Shown: positions 62,701 to 64,000 of the stretch, piece by piece | How the letters are laid out: every line of letters starts with the position of its first letter | Numbering within the stretch: the stretch's first letter is position 1 | Assembly (NCBI GenBank): GCA_020746105.1 | Contig: CM036621.1 | Coordinates: 47,030,264-47,094,263, forward strand | Reading direction: 5' to 3' | From: Trogon surrucura | Taxonomy: Eukaryota; Chordata; Aves; Trogoniformes; Trogonidae | Length of the DNA: 64,000 bases | Notes under the pieces: generated by a model | Databases searched by the model: none | Seen by the model: the letters and a program-made list of their open reading frames with translations, nothing else | What the model was told of the DNA's origin: nothing | Position numbers and translations under genes: made by a program

Positions 62701-63724
62701 CAACATCTAATTGGGAAGAATAAAAACAAACAAACAAAATGATAGAAAACACCAGCAAGCAATGAGTCACATCAGCCAAGCTGTAGTTTTGAGTGAAAGC
62801 TGTTACAGCCTGGCTACCAAGCTCACTCGGTGACACTTAGCAAGTCACAGCTATTTATTTCAACAAGGCCAGTAATGCAGGAAACAGTCAAGCATTTTGA
62901 ACTTGGCCTTTCAGACTAGTTACCAGAGAGATCAAAATCTTCAGCTGGACACTAGCCAAAGGTTCTGAGGGACAGGAAACGCAAACAGCGTTTCCTGACA
63001 CTGAGTCCACTTTGAGCCTAGGCCATTCTATGATTTAGATATTTGTGAAAAAATATTTCCCAAATAGTCACATTTCTTTAACATAGTAGAGAACAAATGT
63101 AAAGATATCACATTCAACTGTTAAGTTAAATATTTACTTTAACGGATTTTCTTCCTTATTCAACTAATCTGATTATTTCCTTTAGGGCCAACTAGCTCCT
63201 TGAAATTACAAAGACAAATTTGTCACACACTGAAACAGTAAGAAGCAGCCTGGAATTCTGCCAAGGGTCAATTCATGCCCATGCATATGCTGCCCAAATA
63301 CAAATAATTAGCTTGTGAGAGCTTTCAAGTCTACATAGAGTTCCATCGATTTCATGACTTCTTCAGTACTTCAAGAGCAGACTTCAAATCAAGGTTTCCT
63401 TCTGTGTAAACCCATATCGGTTTTAGCCCCCTAAAACTATATTTACAGTTGACAATGTTTCACTGAGATAAAAATTGCATCATAAACACATTTGTAAATG
63501 TTGTGGCTCAAGTGAAAACAAAGTGCTTGAGTTGATTTAACATAGCAAATACCTGGAATACTGATTGTCGGAGGTCTCCTAGTGTTTTTCTTCTATCCAT
63601 AGTCAAATCCACAACACTCTCTTTCCAAGTAAGTGAAGGATGCAAAGCCCCGTTGTGGAATTTATAACATGAGCTCAAATGGAGATGTAAATCAATGCCA
63701 TTGTTTGCCGAGTCACATTCCGCT
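44611..63724 (-). CDS. USP40: USP40, ubiquitin-specific protease 40, C-terminal half
   Basis: USP40 is a large cysteine-protease deubiquitinase. The window holds its C-terminal 716 residues in 20 exons whose phases agree at every junction. The catalytic Cys/His domain lies in exons beyond position 64000. The last exons read [26 protein letters not shown] and [10 protein letters not shown], matching the end of the human protein as I remember it. Earlier parts such as [20 protein letters not shown] and [20 protein letters not shown] look like ubiquitin-like folds, in keeping with the known Ubl-rich tail of the family. The human protein is about 1,235 residues, as I remember it, so roughly the first 520 are missing. 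Introns carry CR1 fragments. Identity is strong but rests on memory, not a search. Confidence 0.9.
45135..45229 (-). CDS. USP40: USP40 exon
   Basis: It reads [20 protein letters not shown] then [11 protein letters not shown] plus two bases. It continues DGDIIGVK from the exon before. The acceptor is ttttgctacag and the donor AAAG|gtattg. Confidence 0.93.
45936..46597 (-). mobile_element. CR1 LINE, 3' part with reverse-transcriptase ORF end
   Basis: The minus strand encodes the end of the CR1 ORF2, including [20 protein letters not shown] and [20 protein letters not shown], with no stop over about 575 bases. The 3' end (left side) has the typical CR1 tail seen in reverse as ATAGAATAGTGTAGGTTGGA. 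It is 5'-truncated and inserted in the USP40 intron between the exons at 46726 and 45229, in sense orientation. Confidence 0.93.
46726..46821 (-). CDS. USP40: USP40 exon, basic stretch and C-terminal Ubl
   Basis: Thirty-two codons: [20 protein letters not shown] then [12 protein letters not shown]. The lysine/arginine run could be a nuclear localisation signal. The acceptor is ttcattcag and the donor GAAG|gtaaac. A CR1 element fills most of the next intron. Confidence 0.93.
46945..47155 (-). CDS. USP40: USP40 exon
   Basis: Seventy codons from [20 protein letters not shown] to [18 protein letters not shown]. The acceptor cctgatgacag was chosen over an upstream AG because only it keeps the phase and gives the expected ENLG-P junction. 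The donor is CTGG|gtaaga. Confidence 0.92.
47356..47421 (-). CDS. USP40: USP40 exon
   Basis: It reads [21 protein letters not shown], with one leading base and two trailing. VEIC.EPLQK.ENLG matches the human protein as I remember it. The acceptor is cttttcag and the donor TGGG|gtaagc. Confidence 0.9.
47808..47926 (-). CDS. USP40: USP40 exon
   Basis: It reads [20 protein letters not shown], then [19 protein letters not shown] plus two bases. The acceptor is tcttttttcag and the donor TGAA|gtaagt. Confidence 0.9.
48748..48768. repeat. A21 homopolymer
   Basis: Twenty-one A on the plus strand in a USP40 intron, with no recognisable element beside it. Confidence 0.9.
49165..49259 (-). CDS. USP40: USP40 exon
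   Basis: It reads [20 protein letters not shown] then [11 protein letters not shown] after two leading bases. The acceptor is ccatctaaag and the donor GCAG|gttaga. Confidence 0.87.
50345..50471 (-). CDS. USP40: USP40 exon
   Basis: Forty-two codons from [20 protein letters not shown] to LQLSPAR plus one base. The acceptor is tcttttcag and the donor AGAG|gtgagc. Confidence 0.9.
50891..51121. repeat. local tandem duplication
   Basis: The stretch at 50891-50950 (CGTCACTTGCAG, then TCACTGAGGAG and CCTGACCCTCCTGGAAC) recurs at 51067-51121 with a few changes, an offset of about 175 bases. The hairpin lies between the copies. Confidence 0.85.
50991..51030. repeat. perfect 17-bp inverted repeat (hairpin)
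   Basis: AAGCATCCAGACATCCC (50991-51007) and its exact complement GGGATGTCTGGATGCTT (51014-51030) flank a six-base loop ATTTGC. It lies inside a local duplication in a USP40 intron. Confidence 0.95.
52225..52394 (+). mobile_element. CR1 LINE 3' end
   Basis: CTGGAGCAGGCTGCCCAGAG, then TTTAAAGGTCCCTTCCAACC and a TGTGATAT end are typical CR1 3' sequences. It closes the GC-rich block in this USP40 intron. Confidence 0.88.
52896..52970 (-). CDS. USP40: USP40 exon, ubiquitin-like strand
   Basis: Twenty-five codons: [20 protein letters not shown] then KLPVK. The acceptor is tgcccacag and the donor AAAG|gtaaat. Confidence 0.9.
53536..53600 (-). CDS. USP40: USP40 exon
   Basis: It reads [21 protein letters not shown] after two leading bases. 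The acceptor is tttttatag and the donor GGAA|gtaaga. Confidence 0.88.
54795..54831 (-). CDS. USP40: USP40 microexon of 37 nt
   Basis: It reads [12 protein letters not shown] plus one base. The acceptor is tttttacag and the donor TCAG|gttagt. It is found only because both neighbouring phases demand it and the splice sites are good. Confidence 0.83.
55649..55729 (-). CDS. USP40: USP40 exon
   Basis: Twenty-seven codons: [20 protein letters not shown] then ETASVKE. The acceptor is an A/T run ending tttag and the donor AGAG|gtaagt. Phase 0 at both ends. Confidence 0.88.
56363..56451 (-). CDS. USP40: USP40 exon
   Basis: It reads [20 protein letters not shown] then RGKAPTSTQ after two leading bases. 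The acceptor is cctctctgaag and the donor TCAG|gtacag. Confidence 0.88.
56693..57238 (-). mobile_element. CR1 LINE 3' part, diverged, antisense to the plus strand
   Basis: The left end reads AGGTTGGAAGGGATCTTCAT (CR1 tail in reverse). The right part, near ACTCCAGATGTTGCCTGATG, corresponds to the CR1 ORF2 end. It is older than the copy at 45936 because no long frame is left. Confidence 0.78.
57335..57549 (+). mobile_element. CR1 LINE 3' end
   Basis: GAGGAACTTCTTTATTTTGA, GGAACAGGCTGCCCAGAG and ACTAGATGATCTCCAGCATT, ending ATTCTGTGATTC, are a clear CR1 3' end. It faces away from the minus-strand CR1 just to its left. Confidence 0.92.
57761..57814 (-). CDS. USP40: USP40 exon
   Basis: It reads [17 protein letters not shown] between two leading bases and one trailing base. 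The acceptor is ttttgttacag and the donor CCAG|gtaaat. Confidence 0.87.
58399..58456 (-). CDS. USP40: USP40 exon
   Basis: It reads [19 protein letters not shown] plus one base. The acceptor is ttcttttag and the donor CTAG|gtaagt. Confidence 0.88.
58959..59085 (-). CDS. USP40: USP40 exon
   Basis: It reads [20 protein letters not shown], then [22 protein letters not shown]. The acceptor is gtttttacag and the donor AACA|gtaaga. One leading base. Confidence 0.9.
60034..60353 (-). CDS. USP40: USP40 exon, largest in window
   Basis: About 107 codons from [20 protein letters not shown] to [29 protein letters not shown] helix-turn and a final hydrophobic strand suggest another ubiquitin-like unit. 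The acceptor is acttcag and the donor AGAG|gtaatc. Confidence 0.9.
61449..61519 (-). CDS. USP40: USP40 exon, ubiquitin-like segment
   Basis: It reads [20 protein letters not shown] then GKE after two leading bases. The acceptor is cgttttcag and the donor AGAG|gtaaaa. Confidence 0.9.
62622..62706 (-). CDS. USP40: USP40 exon
   Basis: It reads [20 protein letters not shown] then LHLYQILD plus one base. The acceptor is caattag and the donor GATG|gtaaga. Confidence 0.88.
63553..63724 (-). CDS. USP40: USP40 exon (first in window)
   Basis: It reads [20 protein letters not shown], then [20 protein letters not shown] and further to DLRQSVFQ, after one leading base. The acceptor is ttctttcaaag and the donor CCAG|gtattt. 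Confidence 0.88.
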
Positions 63725-64000
63725 CTTTGAAAGAATAACACAATAATAAACCAGTGAATTTAACACTAACAAATGGCTAGCTTTTCTCAGAGATGCTTCT
63801 GCGCAGTTGTCCTGGAACTGATACCCTCATGGCTAAATTCACTGTCATGTTCCCCCCTCCATCAAGGGGTGTGCAAAGAGATGCTCAAAGACGACTGTGA
63901 TTTACACGCTGGACAATGCAGAGCTAGGGTAGATATCCTCCACATAAGCACTATATATACATTTTGTGTTTCTATACTTTGTTGTTTCTATACTTTGCTT

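Noticed and set aside
1-64000. CRISPR arrays, prokaryotic operons, rRNA or tRNA genes
   Set aside because: No regularly spaced repeats, Shine-Dalgarno-linked gene chains or cloverleaf-type sequences were seen; everything fits vertebrate intron and exon structure.

Overview
The window is vertebrate nuclear DNA, most likely from a bird. Both genes are split into small exons with GT-AG introns. The interspersed repeats are CR1 LINE 3' ends and one ERVL-type LTR of a kind common in avian genomes. I saw no bacterial operons, rRNA, tRNA or CRISPR arrays.

Two host genes lie on the minus strand, USP40 upstream and TRAF3IP1 downstream. USP40 (ubiquitin-specific protease 40) enters at the right edge. 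Twenty phase-consistent exons between 63724 and 44611 encode its C-terminal ~716 residues up to the stop codon; the catalytic half lies beyond position 64000. A likely poly(A) signal sits at 42108-42113.

After about 3.4 kb of intergenic DNA comes the CpG-rich promoter and first exon of TRAF3IP1 (IFT54/MIP-T3), a microtubule-binding subunit of the intraflagellar transport complex. Eleven well-supported exons and two candidate small exons run from 38574 to about 10694. They give the N-terminal CH-like domain, the very charged K/E/R/D middle region and the start of the C-terminal part. The final coiled-coil exons were not found and probably lie left of position 1.

The TRAF3IP1 promoter carries RFX X-box-like elements and an NRF1 palindrome, as expected for a cilia gene. 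Between exons are microsatellites, CR1 fragments in both orientations, a 1,184-bp solo LTR with a 5-bp target duplication, and a GC-rich block in a USP40 intron with a perfect 17-bp hairpin and a local tandem duplication.

I found no evidence of a new multi-gene system. The points most worth checking are the splice structure of the middle of TRAF3IP1, its promoter motifs and the GC-rich USP40 intron block. Human sequence comparisons are from memory, not from a search.
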